Assembly (NCBI RefSeq): GCF_022378355.1
Contig: NZ_JAKMAJ010000011.1
Location: 1-64,000, forward strand
DNA length: 64,000 nt
Source of the DNA: Brenneria bubanii
GTDB taxonomy: Bacteria > Pseudomonadota > Gammaproteobacteria > Enterobacterales > Enterobacteriaceae
Direction of reading: 5' to 3'
The translations under genes and the position numbers were made by a program. Positions 22,061 to 31,249 of this stretch are shown here, one piece after another. The number at the start of each line of letters is the position of its first letter. The first letter of the stretch is position 1. The notes under the pieces are model-generated. The model saw only the letters and a list, made by a program, of their open reading frames with translations, had not been told where the DNA came from and made no database searches.

Positions 22061-22930
22061 ATGATGAAATCAAAATTAAAAATGATCGCCTGTTCGCTAT
22101 GCCTGGCAAGCACGCTGGTTGCGGCATTCAGCGCGTCTGCGGAAGAGAAAAAATGGACGACGGTACGTCTCGCCACCGAGGGAGCATACTACCCTTATAA
22201 CTTCACCAAGCCAGACGGCACGCTGGATGGCTTTGAAATCGATCTGTACAAAGTCCTGTGCGACAACATGCATGTGAAGTGCGAAATGATGGTGCAGCCA
22301 TTTACCAGCTCGATTCCTGCGCTGAACGCAGGTAAGTTTGACGCCATTATCTCCGGGATGTCCGCCACCGACAAACGTCGTGAAGTGATCGACTTCAGCC
22401 AGCCATATACCCAGGCCGGACAAACCTTTGCAACCTTGAAATCCAGCCCGTTGGCCAAAGACATGCCGGATATGGGCAAACGCTTCTCGATGAAACCGGA
22501 AAACGAAGCGGCGACATTGGCGGAAATTGAAAAACTGAAGCCGCTGCTGAAAGGCAAAACCATCGGCGTACAGTCCGCTTCAATCGCCAGCACCTTCCTG
22601 GATAAATATTTCAAAGGCGTAATGACCGTACGTGAGTATAAAACCACGCAAGAGCAAGATCTCGATCTGAAAGCAGGACGCGTGGATTTGGTGATCGCGT
22701 CTGCGGCTTATCTGACCGGCGTCACCCAAAAACCGGGCAACGAAAGTATCGCTCTGCCTGGACCACAGTTTGTTGGCGGCATTCTGGGCAGCGGCTCATC
22801 GGTCGGCCTGCGTAAATCCGATCCGGAATTAACCGCCCTGTTTAACTCGGCGATTGAGAAAGCGAAAAACGACGGCACGCTGAAAACGCTGAGTGAAAAG
22901 TGGTTTGGTATGGACACCGCGCCGCTCTGA
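22061..22930 (+). CDS. Periplasmic solute-binding protein, family 3 (polar amino acid/opine)
   Basis: Substrate-binding protein of 289 residues with a signal peptide (MMKSKLKMIACSLCLASTLV, cleavage after SASA near 27). VRLATEGAYYPYNFTKPDGT and GFEIDLYKVLCDNM are the family 3 ligand-binding start, and MSATDKRREVIDFSQPY is the conserved second lobe entry. Lysine/arginine/ornithine, histidine or octopine-type ligands would fit the subfamily. It lies 47 bases after the ATPase gene and 59 before the hydrolase gene. A good AGGAGA site precedes the ATG pair. Confidence 0.92.
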   Translation: MMKSKLKMIACSLCLASTLVAAFSASAEEKKWTTVRLATEGAYYPYNFTKPDGTLDGFEIDLYKVLCDNMHVKCEMMVQPFTSSIPALNAGKFDAIISGMSATDKRREVIDFSQPYTQAGQTFATLKSSPLAKDMPDMGKRFSMKPENEAATLAEIEKLKPLLKGKTIGVQSASIASTFLDKYFKGVMTVREYKTTQEQDLDLKAGRVDLVIASAAYLTGVTQKPGNESIALPGPQFVGGILGSGSSVGLRKSDPELTALFNSAIEKAKNDGTLKTLSEKWFGMDTAPL

Positions 22931-22989
22931 GTTCTCTCAGCGATCGCACAATCCATATTTATTACCCAGCGAGAAAAGAGTCTACCTAA

Positions 22990-24444
22990 ATGAATTCGAC
23001 ACAAACTGAAGAGACACTTCCGCCGATCGACCAGAGCACCGTAGAGGAAATCTGCGGATTGATTACGGCCAAACGGCAACAGTTCTGCACGCTCAGTGAC
23101 GCCATCTGGGATACGCCAGAGTTAAACTATCAGGAGCTGCGCTCCTCCGCCCAGCACGAGGCGGTGTTGAAAGCGGAAGGATTCCGTCTGACAACCGGCA
23201 TTGCCGGCATGCCTACCGCGCTACTGGGCGAATTTGGCTCAGGGTCGCCGGTCATCGCCATTCTGGGTGAGTATGATGCATTGCCGGGCTTAAGCCAGGA
23301 GGCGAATGTCGCCGAACCCAAACCGTTGGAGAACGGCGGAAACGGACATGGCTGCGGACACAACCTGCTTGGCAGCGCGTCATTGCAGGCGGCGACCGCC
23401 GTTAAAGATTATCTGGAAAAACATAGTCTATCGGGCACCATACGCTTCTACGGCTGTCCGGCTGAGGAAGGCGGTTCATCTAAAGGGTTTATGGTAAAAG
23501 CCGGCGCGTTTGACGATGTGGATATCGCCATCTGCTGGCACCCGGCGACCTTTACCGGCGTCAACAGTCCGGTATCGTTGGCCTGTAACGAGCTGAATTT
23601 CTATTTCAAAGGCCGAGCCGCCCACGCCGCCAGCAGCCCGCATCTGGGACGCAGCGCGCTGGACGCGGTAGAGTTAATGAACGTCGGCGCCAACTATATG
23701 CGCGAGCATATGCCCTCTTCCGCCCGCATCCACTACGCGATTACCGATAGCGGCGGTCACGCGCCTAACGTGGTGCAGGCCAACGCCACCGTTCGTTACC
23801 TGGTGCGGGCCCGGCAGTTGCCGGAACTGCATCAACTGGTGGCTCGAGTGAAAAAAATCGCTGAGGGCGCGGCGCTGATGACGGAAACCGAAGTCAGTCA
23901 TGAGGTGCTTAGCGGCGATGCCAACCTTCTCGGCAACTCCCCGCTTGAACACCGGATGCATGAGCATTTGCTGGCGCTGGGTCCGATTGCCTTCGACGAA
24001 CAGGATCGCCAGCTCGCGGCCAAATTCCAGGGCGCGATGACGGCGGAAGATATCGCCAACTCCTACGCCCGCTTTGGGTTAAAACCTCAGCCGGGACAGG
24101 TACTGCATGAAGGCATTTATCCGCTGTATAGCCCTAACCCGGCCTTTATCGGCTCAACGGATGTAGGGACGGTAAGCTGGGCGGTACCGACCGTACAGAT
24201 CCGCTGCGCGACTTACGCTATCGGCACGCCGGCCCACTCTTGGCAGTTGGTTGCGCAGGGTAAAGCGGCGGCGGCGCATAAAGGTATGGAATATGCGGCT
24301 AAAGCCATGGCGTCGCTGGCGATAGACCTGTTCATGACTCCGGAATTAATCGAGCAGGCCAAGGCCGACCTTCAGGATCAATTACGCCAAACGCCGTTTG
24401 AAAACCCCATTCCGGATGGCGTTGTTCCACCGTTGCCAGAATAA
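22990..24444 (+). CDS. AbgB-like M20 family amidohydrolase
   Basis: Zinc or manganese amidohydrolase of 484 residues, similar along its length to E. coli AbgB (p-aminobenzoyl-glutamate hydrolase subunit, 481) as remembered. Metal site motifs are visible: GNGHGCGHNLLG (Cys122, His124), CPAEEGGSS (Glu159, Glu160) and ITDSGGHAPNVVQ around the dimerisation domain. No signal peptide, so cytoplasmic. No AbgA partner is adjacent. Its place as last gene of the importer operon implies that it cleaves an amide or peptide bond in the imported compound. The substrate is not known. Confidence 0.88.
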   Translation: MNSTQTEETLPPIDQSTVEEICGLITAKRQQFCTLSDAIWDTPELNYQELRSSAQHEAVLKAEGFRLTTGIAGMPTALLGEFGSGSPVIAILGEYDALPGLSQEANVAEPKPLENGGNGHGCGHNLLGSASLQAATAVKDYLEKHSLSGTIRFYGCPAEEGGSSKGFMVKAGAFDDVDIAICWHPATFTGVNSPVSLACNELNFYFKGRAAHAASSPHLGRSALDAVELMNVGANYMREHMPSSARIHYAITDSGGHAPNVVQANATVRYLVRARQLPELHQLVARVKKIAEGAALMTETEVSHEVLSGDANLLGNSPLEHRMHEHLLALGPIAFDEQDRQLAAKFQGAMTAEDIANSYARFGLKPQPGQVLHEGIYPLYSPNPAFIGSTDVGTVSWAVPTVQIRCATYAIGTPAHSWQLVAQGKAAAAHKGMEYAAKAMASLAIDLFMTPELIEQAKADLQDQLRQTPFENPIPDGVVPPLPE

Positions 24445-24462
24445 CTGCATACGAGGACAGGA

Positions 24463-24481
24463 TCTGGAGCGAGCCTCCAGA
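24463..24481. terminator. Weak hairpin between convergent genes
   Basis: TCTGGAG (24463-24469) pairs with CTCCAGA (24475-24481) around five bases, in the 49-base gap between the amidohydrolase and trpS ends. There is no T-run on either strand, so it is at best a weak terminator. Confidence 0.3.
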
Positions 24482-24493
24482 CCCTGCTTACCG

Positions 24494-25498
24494 TTACGGA
24501 CGACCGACAAACCCAACGGCATCGTACACTTTCTTCAGCGTTTCCTGCGCCCGGGCGCTGGCTTTCTCCGCACCATCACGCATGATTTGCTGCAACAAGG
24601 CTTCGTCATTGCGGAAACGATGATAGCGCTCCTGTAATTCTGTCAGCATGCCGGATACCGCATCGGCGACCGCCCCCTTCAGGTGACCATACATCTGGCC
24701 ACTGAATTCCTGTTCCAGCTCGGCAATGGTTTTACCCGTGACCGCGGAAAGAATATCCAGCAGATTGGAAACGCCCGCCTTGTTCACCACGTCATAACGA
24801 ACGACAGGCGGCTCATCCGAATCCGTCACCGCGCGTTTGATCTTCTTCACCACCGATTTGGGATCTTCCAGCAAGCCGATGACGTTATTGCGATTATCGT
24901 CCGATTTGGACATTTTTTTGGTCGGTTCCAGCAAAGACATCACCCGGGCGCCCGACTTGGGAATAAACGGCTCGGGAACCCTGAAAATATCGCCATAAAG
25001 CGAATTAAAGCGCTGGGCGACATCACGACTTAGTTCCAGATGTTGTTTCTGATCTTCGCCCACCGGCACCTGCGTGGTCTGATATAACAGAATGTCGGCC
25101 GCCATCAGCACCGGGTAATCGAACAGACCGGCATTGATATTCTCGGCATAACGCGAAGATTTGTCTTTAAACTGCGTCATACGGCTCAGTTCACCGAAAT
25201 AGGTGTAGCAGTTCAATACCCAGCTCAGTTGGGTATGCTCAGGGACATGCGACTGCACGAAGATCGTGCTCTTCTGCGGATCAATGCCGCAGGCCAGATA
25301 GAGCGCCAGCGTATCCAGCGAGGCTTTTCTCAACTGTTGCGCATCCTGACGCACGGTGATGGCGTGCAGGTCAACGATACAATAGATGCAGTCGTAATCG
25401 TCCTGCATATTGACCCACTGGCGTAACGCACCCATGTAGTTACCAATGGTCAGTTCACCAGATGGTTGTGCACCGCTAAATACAATGGGCTTACTCAT
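24494..25498 (-). CDS. trpS: Tryptophanyl-tRNA synthetase
   Basis: Class I aminoacyl-tRNA synthetase charging tRNA-Trp. The 334 residues equal the E. coli length. The HIGH-like motif is TIGN in [14 protein letters not shown] near residue 17, and the KMSKS loop is in [14 protein letters not shown] near 194. The ATG overlaps the gph stop by four bases. It is the last gene of the aroK-aroB-damX-dam-rpe-gph-trpS superoperon. Confidence 0.97.
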   Translation of the reverse strand: MSKPIVFSGAQPSGELTIGNYMGALRQWVNMQDDYDCIYCIVDLHAITVRQDAQQLRKASLDTLALYLACGIDPQKSTIFVQSHVPEHTQLSWVLNCYTYFGELSRMTQFKDKSSRYAENINAGLFDYPVLMAADILLYQTTQVPVGEDQKQHLELSRDVAQRFNSLYGDIFRVPEPFIPKSGARVMSLLEPTKKMSKSDDNRNNVIGLLEDPKSVVKKIKRAVTDSDEPPVVRYDVVNKAGVSNLLDILSAVTGKTIAELEQEFSGQMYGHLKGAVADAVSGMLTELQERYHRFRNDEALLQQIMRDGAEKASARAQETLKKVYDAVGFVGRP

Positions 25499-26199
25499 AC
25501 TAATGCTTCCTGATTTTTTAAAAATGACGGCCCGACAATGGGCAACAGATCGGCAAAACGCTCCAGCACAATATGCGGATGACTCAACGCTATCGCTTCA
25601 CCATAGTTATATCCATAGGTCATACCGACGCAAGGACAGCCGGCAGCCTGGGATGCTTGAATATCATTACGAGAATCGCCGACGAAAAGCAATTCACTCG
25701 CGCGCAAGCCTAACTTGCCCAGCACCAGATACAGAGGCGCCGGATGCGGCTTTTTGGCGATGACGTCATCACCGCCGATAATAAGGGAAAAATAGGCGTC
25801 AATACCCAGCGATGCCAGTAAAGGCGCAACGAACGGCGTCGGCTTATTGGTCACCACCGCCATCGGGAATCCCTGCGCGACCAGCGCAGCCAGCGTATCT
25901 TTAACCTCGGGGTACAACTCGCTGCCGTTATCGACCGTTTGCTCATAAAAGCGGTCGAACGCCTCACGGGCATCGCGGACTCGTTGCGGCGACGGCGCTA
26001 CGCCGGCCCAGCTCAGAGCCCGCTCCACCAAAACATCGGCGCCGTTGCCAATCCAGGTGGCGACCCGGGCTTCGCCAGCGGCCGGAAGGGATTGCGCCTG
26101 TAACGTTAAATCGATCGCGGCGGCTAATCCCGGCACGCTGTTAATCAACGTGCCATCCAAATCAAACGCCAGTGCGCGAATAAGCAAAGAACTAGTCAT
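25495..26199 (-). CDS. gph: Phosphoglycolate phosphatase
   Basis: HAD-family phosphatase that removes 2-phosphoglycolate formed in DNA 3'-end repair. The nucleophile motif [16 protein letters not shown] is near residue 12, [14 protein letters not shown] is motif II and [18 protein letters not shown] is motif IV. The 234 residues are shorter than E. coli Gph (252), the difference lying in the cap domain near residue 70. It overlaps rpe by eight bases upstream and trpS by four downstream. Confidence 0.95.
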   Translation of the reverse strand: MTSSLLIRALAFDLDGTLINSVPGLAAAIDLTLQAQSLPAAGEARVATWIGNGADVLVERALSWAGVAPSPQRVRDAREAFDRFYEQTVDNGSELYPEVKDTLAALVAQGFPMAVVTNKPTPFVAPLLASLGIDAYFSLIIGGDDVIAKKPHPAPLYLVLGKLGLRASELLFVGDSRNDIQASQAAGCPCVGMTYGYNYGEAIALSHPHIVLERFADLLPIVGPSFLKNQEALV

Positions 26200-26869
26200 T
26201 CGTCACCTTTGCCAGTTCACCACGCATTTGCGCGATCACCGCACGATAGTCAGGCTGGCTGAAAATCGCGGAACCCGCGACGAACATATCCGCGCCCGCC
26301 GCAGCAATAGCGCCGATATTATCGACCTTAACGCCGCCATCCACTTCCAGACGGATATCATGGCCGCTGTCGTCAATCAGCTTACGCACCTGGCGCAGTT
26401 TATCCAGCGTGGACGAGATGAACGACTGTCCGCCAAAACCGGGGTTAACCGACATCAACAAAATAATATCCAGTTTATCCATAACGTAATCAAGGTAGCT
26501 GAGCGGGGTCGCCGGATTGAAAACCAGACCGGCCTTGCAGCCCTGGTCTTTGATCAGCTGCAGAGAGCGATCGACGTGATCCGAGGCTTCGGGGTGAAAC
26601 GTAATGAAACTGGCGCCCGCCCGGGCGAAGTCAGGAATAATGCGATCAACCGGTTTCACCATCAAATGAACATCAATTGGCGCCGTAATGCCATAATCCC
26701 GTAAGGATTTCAGCACCATCGGGCCCATCGTCAGATTTGGCACATAGTGGTTATCCATCACGTCGAAGTGAACCACGTCGGCACCCGACGACAACACGTT
26801 AGCGGTATCTTCACCAAGCCGGGCAAAATCAGCCGACAAAATAGACGGGGCGATTAAAAACGGTTTCAT
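26192..26869 (-). CDS. rpe: Ribulose-phosphate 3-epimerase
   Basis: Interconverts ribulose 5-phosphate and xylulose 5-phosphate in the pentose phosphate pathway. The ATG at 26869 ([20 protein letters not shown]) has a GGAG site six bases away and gives the standard 225 residues; the ATG four codons upstream would overlap that site. Active-site blocks [30 protein letters not shown] and EVDGGV are all present. Confidence 0.97.
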   Translation of the reverse strand: MKPFLIAPSILSADFARLGEDTANVLSSGADVVHFDVMDNHYVPNLTMGPMVLKSLRDYGITAPIDVHLMVKPVDRIIPDFARAGASFITFHPEASDHVDRSLQLIKDQGCKAGLVFNPATPLSYLDYVMDKLDIILLMSVNPGFGGQSFISSTLDKLRQVRKLIDDSGHDIRLEVDGGVKVDNIGAIAAAGADMFVAGSAIFSQPDYRAVIAQMRGELAKVTND

Positions 26870-26953
26870 TCGCTTCTCCAAACGATAAGGTCTGAATTCC
26901 TGCTTCCTGAGATGTCTGTTTATGCCTCATCCCGTTCAGCGATGGTTTTTTAA

Positions 26954-27018
26954 GATACCCGACGCCTTCAGGCTCCAAGCGCATCAGTTTGCCCGCAGCT
27001 TGCGATTTATCGGGTATC
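26954..27018 (-). repeat. Palindromic intergenic element, copy A (rpe-dam)
   Basis: A 65-base element bounded by a perfect 9-base inverted repeat, GATACCCGA (26954-26962) and TCGGGTATC (27010-27018). Inside are two more short hairpins, GCC-TTCA-GGC and CGCA-GCT-TGCG. It lies in a 245-base gap that is much longer than I recall for E. coli rpe-dam. On the minus strand its sequence aligns, with scattered differences, with 43220-43279 upstream of pckA, so it looks like a member of a dispersed repeat family. It is in the transcribed part of the superoperon. Confidence 0.6.
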
Positions 27019-27114
27019 GGCGCTTTTGAACAACCTGCTTCCAGCCGATCTCTTTATCTTGTTATGACACGGCCTAGCTTACAACCGGACGCGGTATGAT
27101 TCACATAACCGCGA

Positions 27115-27927
27115 TCAACAATACAGCGCTAACAGCTCGTTCACTTTACTGCGCCCCAGAATATTACGGCTGATGGTCCGACGCGCTTTCACTACATACA
27201 AAGAAGCACCCTGATACCATTCGCGGGTCAGCAGCGTATCGTGATTGGAAATCAACACCGGGATCTGGCTCTCAACCGACAGGCTATGAGCCAGCTGGGC
27301 CAGGTTCTTCTGATCCGCTGTATTAAAATTATTCGTGTGATAGGCGGTAAAATTCGCCGTAGCGGATAATGGCGCATAGGGAGGATCGCAATAAACAACC
27401 GAACCGGGTTTGGCGTTAATCAACGTCTGTTGATAATGCTCGCAAACAAAGGTGGCGCTTTTGGCCTTGAAAGCAAACCAACGGATTTCTTCTTCAGGGA
27501 AATAAGGCTTTTTATAGCGGCCAAACGGCACATTAAATTCGCCGCGCATGTTATATCGGCACAGGCCGTTATAACAATGCCGGTTCAGATAGAGAAACAA
27601 CACCGCGCGCCGGTAGGCGTCAGTGCAAAGATTAAACTCTTCGCGCAGCAAATAAAAAACGTCTGAGGTATTAACTTCGTCAGTAAACAGTTTGCGGGAA
27701 TCGCGAATAAAATCGTCGGCGTTCGACTTGACGATGTTATAAAGATTAATGAGATCGCTATTAATATCGGCCAATATATAGCTGTCGTATTCCGTATTCA
27801 GAAATACGGAACCCGCACCAACAAACGGCTCAATCAGGCAGTCTCCTGCGGGTAAATAGCGACGAATATCTTCCACCAGCGGATATTTACCACCAGCCCA
27901 TTTTAAAAAAGCGCGGTTTTTTTTCAT
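27115..27927 (-). CDS. dam: DNA adenine methyltransferase Dam (GATC)
   Basis: Methylates adenine in GATC, directing mismatch repair and replication control. The 270 residues carry motif X FLKWAGGKYPL near residue 8 and the catalytic motif IV VVYCDPPYAPLS near 180, plus ISNHDTLLTREWY. E. coli Dam has 278 residues. The gene sits in the conserved order damX-dam-rpe, 79 bases after damX. Confidence 0.97.
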   Translation of the reverse strand: MKKNRAFLKWAGGKYPLVEDIRRYLPAGDCLIEPFVGAGSVFLNTEYDSYILADINSDLINLYNIVKSNADDFIRDSRKLFTDEVNTSDVFYLLREEFNLCTDAYRRAVLFLYLNRHCYNGLCRYNMRGEFNVPFGRYKKPYFPEEEIRWFAFKAKSATFVCEHYQQTLINAKPGSVVYCDPPYAPLSATANFTAYHTNNFNTADQKNLAQLAHSLSVESQIPVLISNHDTLLTREWYQGASLYVVKARRTISRNILGRSKVNELLALYC

Positions 27928-28006
27928 GCCGTCGTTAGTTACTCATACTTTTCAGAGCCGCGGATTGTACTCTGTGTCAGACAGCACATCAGGGCTAAAA
28001 TTGGTG

Positions 28007-28984
28007 TTACTTATTCAAGTCCTGCTTCACCTGACGGATCGGCTTAACCCATGGTTTTTTCGCTTGTACATCAGCAGGTAGCGTTGCTATCGCCTGCTTT
28101 GCTTCTGTAGAGGAAGCATAGACTCCAGTCACTAACACATACCAGGATTTTCCGTCGCGTTTAGTTTCGTAAACCCACGAATGGGCCAGATTATGTTGTT
28201 TCGCGTAAGCCTTTAGCGTATCCGGGCGAGAAGCGCCGCTCAACTGTAAAGTAAAATGATTAGCGGGCGCATTTTGAATCGAACTCCCCGTCCCGGCAGA
28301 GGCGGATACGGCAGGTCGATTCACCGCGGCTGAAGGCGCTGCCTTCGGCGCATTCGTTACCGGCGTTTTACCCGTCGCATGACTGCTGCGCGCAGAGGGG
28401 TGACCGCCGATATCGCGGGTAGGTTTACCGGTCGGCGCAGGCGCTCTAGCCGACGGCGCGACGGTGGCAGGCGCTGTCGGTAACGTTGAGTCTGTTACCG
28501 CGCCTTGTGAAAGATCGTTAACTCGGCCCTGTTGCTGTGAAAGCGCGTCAGTGATATTGCCAGGCAACTCAATGCGTTGCTGACCGCTTACCGGAGGTTG
28601 AGGCTGAGCTTCCGTTGGCGTCCCGGCAATAGACGGCGCGCTCAGCGTTTGCGGCGGCTGTCCGGCAGTGCCTGGGGCGTTCTCAATCGGCGTTGAGGCT
28701 TCACCCCCCTGGGTCATGGGCGTTGATGAAGAGAGGTCGATATTTTTTTCACCGCCAGATTGGCCTTGCGACTGGGGCGTTTGCGGATGAGAAGGCGCCT
28801 GCAAAGCGGAACCGATACCGACGATCAGCAACAACAATACCAGCACCCCGATACCAATCATCAGGTGTTGTCTGGAAAGCGTGATTTTCGGTACGGAAAA
28901 ATTGCTGCCTCTTTTTTGCTGTCGCGTTGGTCGACGGTCACTGGTATCAGGCTTCAGCTCATCTTCCGGCTTAAACTCATCCAT
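28007..28984 (-). CDS. damX: Cell division protein DamX (SPOR domain)
   Basis: Inner-membrane septal protein that binds denuded peptidoglycan through a SPOR domain. The 325 residues have a short charged cytoplasmic part (about 1-35), one membrane helix (about 41-61; HLMIGIGVLVLLLLIVGIGS), a long Pro/Ala/Thr/Gln-rich periplasmic linker and a C-terminal SPOR domain (about 240-320; HFTLQLSGASRPDTLKAYAK, WYVLVTGVYASSTEAKQAI). Compared with E. coli DamX (428), much of the acidic cytoplasmic region and part of the linker are missing. Confidence 0.93.
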   Translation of the reverse strand: MDEFKPEDELKPDTSDRRPTRQQKRGSNFSVPKITLSRQHLMIGIGVLVLLLLIVGIGSALQAPSHPQTPQSQGQSGGEKNIDLSSSTPMTQGGEASTPIENAPGTAGQPPQTLSAPSIAGTPTEAQPQPPVSGQQRIELPGNITDALSQQQGRVNDLSQGAVTDSTLPTAPATVAPSARAPAPTGKPTRDIGGHPSARSSHATGKTPVTNAPKAAPSAAVNRPAVSASAGTGSSIQNAPANHFTLQLSGASRPDTLKAYAKQHNLAHSWVYETKRDGKSWYVLVTGVYASSTEAKQAIATLPADVQAKKPWVKPIRQVKQDLNK

Positions 28985-29131
28985 TTAAAACCCCCCAACT
29001 GAAAGGCTAAAATTCGCAACCTTGTCCCCGAAGCGAATTATCAATTCATAACGCATTGTATTTTATTAACCATAAACCATCAGCACTTATCTGTCGTTAA
29101 CACATTCGCCGTTAACAAAAAAGAAAAGCGC

Positions 29132-30217
29132 TTAAGCAAGACAATCAGTTATTGACGCCAGCACAAGATCATGTGCCACGCCACTGCGGATCTCGGCGCG
29201 ACCGATAGACGTTGGCAGCACAAGGCGTAATTCGCCGGCCAGCACCTTCTTATCACGCATCATGTGGGGAAGATAAGATTCCGGCGACATCCGATCGGGG
29301 CCGTTAACCGGCAGACCGGCCTGAACCAACAGAGAAGTGATACGTGCAATGTCGTCGGCAGAAAACAACCCTAGACGTCGGGCCGTGTGCGCGGCCATCA
29401 CCATACCCGCGGCCACCGCTTCGCCGTGCAACCAGTTGCCGTATCCCATTTCCGCTTCAATGGCATGACCATAGGTATGCCCAAGATTGAGCAATGCCCG
29501 CATGCCGTTTTCGCGTTCATCGGCGGCAACCACCGCGGCTTTCAATTCACAGCAGCGGCGAATGCAGTAAGCCAGCGCATCATGATCCAAGGCCCTCAGG
29601 TCTTCGATGTGCGCTTCCAGCCAAAGAAAGAAATCGCTATCCAGAATGATGCCGTACTTAATCACTTCAGCCAGACCGGACGAGAGTTCCCGCGCGGGCA
29701 ACGTTTTCAGGCAGTTTACATCAATCACAACCGATGCCGGTTGATAGAAGGCGCCGATCATGTTTTTACCCAGCGGGTGATTCACCGCGGTTTTACCGCC
29801 AACGGAAGAATCAACCTGCGCCAGCAGCGTCGTCGGCACCTGAATGAAACGAACGCCGCGTTGATAGCTGGCTGCGGCAAAACCGGCCAGATCGCCTATC
29901 ACGCCGCCGCCTAACGCGACAATCGTCGTATCACGCCCATGGGGTTTGTTCAGCAACGCGGTAAAAACCTGATCCAGAACGTCCAGGGATTTATACTTTT
30001 CGCCGTCGGGCAAAACAACCTGATCGACATGCACGCCGCTTTGCTCAAGCATGCGGCGAACATGTTCAAGATAGAGAGGAGCCAATGTCTGGTTGGTCAC
30101 CAGCATGGCCTGTTCCCCGGCTTTCAACGGCATAAAAGAAGCCGAATCATTAAACAATCCGGCGGCTATCGTAATAGGATAACTTCGTTCGGCTAATGTT
30201 ACGGTAATTCTTTCCAT
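29132..30217 (-). CDS. aroB: 3-dehydroquinate synthase
   Basis: Second enzyme of the shikimate pathway, converting DAHP to 3-dehydroquinate with NAD and a divalent metal. The 361 residues match the family. [44 protein letters not shown] and [11 protein letters not shown] (metal-binding Glu and His) are present. It follows aroK after 52 bases. Confidence 0.97.
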   Translation of the reverse strand: MERITVTLAERSYPITIAAGLFNDSASFMPLKAGEQAMLVTNQTLAPLYLEHVRRMLEQSGVHVDQVVLPDGEKYKSLDVLDQVFTALLNKPHGRDTTIVALGGGVIGDLAGFAAASYQRGVRFIQVPTTLLAQVDSSVGGKTAVNHPLGKNMIGAFYQPASVVIDVNCLKTLPARELSSGLAEVIKYGIILDSDFFLWLEAHIEDLRALDHDALAYCIRRCCELKAAVVAADERENGMRALLNLGHTYGHAIEAEMGYGNWLHGEAVAAGMVMAAHTARRLGLFSADDIARITSLLVQAGLPVNGPDRMSPESYLPHMMRDKKVLAGELRLVLPTSIGRAEIRSGVAHDLVLASITDCLA

Positions 30218-30269
30218 GCTCGTTTAATAACCTGTTCAAAACCTGCATTACGCAGATGATGCATTACAT

Positions 30270-30791
30270 TTAGTTACTTTCCAGCATATTGATAATCTGG
30301 TTAGCAACGACCTTAGCGCTTTGTTCGTCGGTTCGAATGGTGATATCGGCGATCTCCTCATACAACGGATTTCGCTCTCTCGCCAACTCCTCCAGAACGG
30401 CACGCGGAGGCGCTTCAACTTGAAGTAACGGACGTTTCTTATCGCGTTGCGTGCGGGCCAGCTGTTTCTCAATCGTCGTTTCCAGATAAACGACTACCCC
30501 ACGCGCCGAAAGACGATTGCGTGTTTCACGTGATTTGACAGAACCACCGCCTGTCGCCAGCACGATGCCTTGCTTTTCCGTCAATTCATTAATGACTTTC
30601 TCTTCACGATCGCGGAAGCCTTCTTCGCCTTCCACATCGAATACCCAGCCCACATCAGCCCCGGTGCGTCGCTCAATTTCTTGATCGGAGTCGAAAAACT
30701 CCATATTGAGTTGCTGAGCTAACTGACGGCCAATAGTGCTTTTGCCGGCACCCATAGGCCCAACCAGAAAGATATTGCGTTTCTCTGCCAT
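30270..30791 (-). CDS. aroK: Shikimate kinase I
   Basis: Phosphorylates shikimate in aromatic amino-acid synthesis. The 173 residues equal the E. coli length. P-loop [15 protein letters not shown] is near residue 11, the shikimate-binding [12 protein letters not shown] near 33 and GGGSVKS near 81. It is the first gene of the superoperon running to trpS. Confidence 0.97.
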   Translation of the reverse strand: MAEKRNIFLVGPMGAGKSTIGRQLAQQLNMEFFDSDQEIERRTGADVGWVFDVEGEEGFRDREEKVINELTEKQGIVLATGGGSVKSRETRNRLSARGVVVYLETTIEKQLARTQRDKKRPLLQVEAPPRAVLEELARERNPLYEEIADITIRTDEQSAKVVANQIINMLESN

Positions 30792-31249
30792 GTTTTTTGG
30801 TATTACTAAGACAATTCGTTAATGATAACCCGCCCCGCCAATCAACCCAGCGACGGGACCTAAACTGAAACCTCATGAGCGATAGTGCGAGAATCAGACA
30901 AAAAATTATCTCAATACTCTGGGTAGTTTGGCAACCGAATAAAATGCCACACGCCACCTCAGGTGGGAAATATACCGCCATTATTCGCATTGCATCCCTA
31001 TTGACTAACGCCCTCACGCCAGGCGCATCGCGGACTCCGCGCCTGAGGATTGGTTTGTTTGCCATCTGGCTGCAACATCGATTATTTCGGATATAGCGTA
31101 TGTTTTATCGACATTTTCGGTGGAACAACACTTCTGTGCTCAATTCGCTAACCCTTGTAAGCTAAATCTGCCGCAGCGTCAAACTTAGAACACAGGAATC
31201 AATTAAAATATTGCGTCGATTTCATGAAAATTTTGCTATTTTTTACCTT
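30792..31249 (-). promoter_or_regulatory. aroK leader with candidate promoter
   Basis: This 458-base gap between hofQ and aroK holds no gene. On the minus strand TTGACG (31177-31182), a 17-base spacer and TACAAG (31154-31159) make a plausible sigma-70 promoter, leaving a leader of about 355 bases. A G+C-rich hairpin built on AGGCGC/GCGCCT lies near 31020-31044 in the leader. The remainder shows nothing I can name. Confidence 0.5.
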
